DNA of 64,000 bases from Gymnodinialimonas sp. 57CJ19 (GTDB lineage: Bacteria; Pseudomonadota; Alphaproteobacteria; Rhodobacterales; Rhodobacteraceae), in the NCBI RefSeq assembly GCF_038396845.1, contig NZ_CP151587.1, positions 3,136,001-3,200,000 on the forward strand. The letters are read 5' to 3'. This document shows positions 63,973-64,000 of this stretch, in pieces. The notes beneath the pieces were generated by a model that ran no database searches, had not been told where the DNA came from, and worked only from the letters and a program-made list of their open reading frames with translations. The first letter of the stretch is position 1. Each line of letters opens with the position of its first letter. The translations under genes were made by a program, and so were the position numbers.

Positions 63973-64000
63973 CGGGCGGACCCCGGCCGCGGGTGGGGGA

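Overview
The window is a high-GC chromosomal segment that looks like an alphaproteobacterium of the order Rhodobacterales (Roseobacter group or a close relative; genus not determined). Support comes from a GapR/DUF2312 protein, a ccmABCDG cytochrome c maturation operon beside acnA, a DksA without a full zinc finger, an LdtR-like MarR regulator next to sdhE, a ScfR-like XRE/DUF2083 regulator, divergent FliG and FliM proteins, and families typical of this group (DUF6314, DUF2927, DUF6778, DUF1223). Most of the window is ordinary core genome in short operons, many with ATGA or GTGA start/stop overlaps.

Layout. 1-2391: minus-strand ABC importer (ATPase cut by the window edge, permease, periplasmic binding protein). 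3119-12475: a roughly 9.4 kb island integrated at the 3' end of tRNA-Thr(TGT). It is bounded by an 18-bp direct repeat and carries, all on the minus strand, a P4-type integrase beside the tRNA, an unknown protein, two small HTH proteins, a second tyrosine recombinase and a type I restriction-modification operon (hsdM-hsdS-hsdR). 12754-19092: mixed housekeeping genes (hypothetical, GNAT, GapR, DUF442 phosphatase, EamA transporter, LpxL-like acyltransferase, DUF1223, tyrosine phosphatase). 19168-25019: acnA divergent from ccmABCDG. 25043-27629: LdtR-like regulator, sdhE, XRE regulator and a class I aminotransferase, followed by a nested palindromic element. 27995-34929: an ORFan membrane protein, a TetR pair with a double operator, an orphan permease, a methyltransferase, secreted proteins and purB. 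35019-43660: fliG, an esterase, a tandem-LCCL secreted protein, a PuuD-like amidase, a P450 remnant, a cytochrome b561, a zinc-ribbon protein, a sugar kinase, dtd and a flavin monooxygenase. 43745-52716: dksA, a MoxR ATPase and its VWA partner with other genes between them, DedA, M48 protease, a PIN protein overlapping rlmI, and a lipoprotein. 53131-59324: fliM, a symporter-type sensor kinase with a single-domain response regulator, and the ScfR-like regulator. 60053-63972: a second NMT1/THI5-type ABC importer with two different permeases.

The main accessory feature is the tRNA-Thr island. Its defence genes follow a regulator/recombinase block and are probably co-transcribed with it, so restriction could be coupled to recombinase or excision control; this is an inference. 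Other non-coding structure includes two copies of a dispersed palindromic repeat (15224 and 50213), a 70-nt near-perfect hairpin (40977), a cloverleaf-like nested palindrome (27699), and three strong operator-like palindromes (2455, 22053, 29409/29445).
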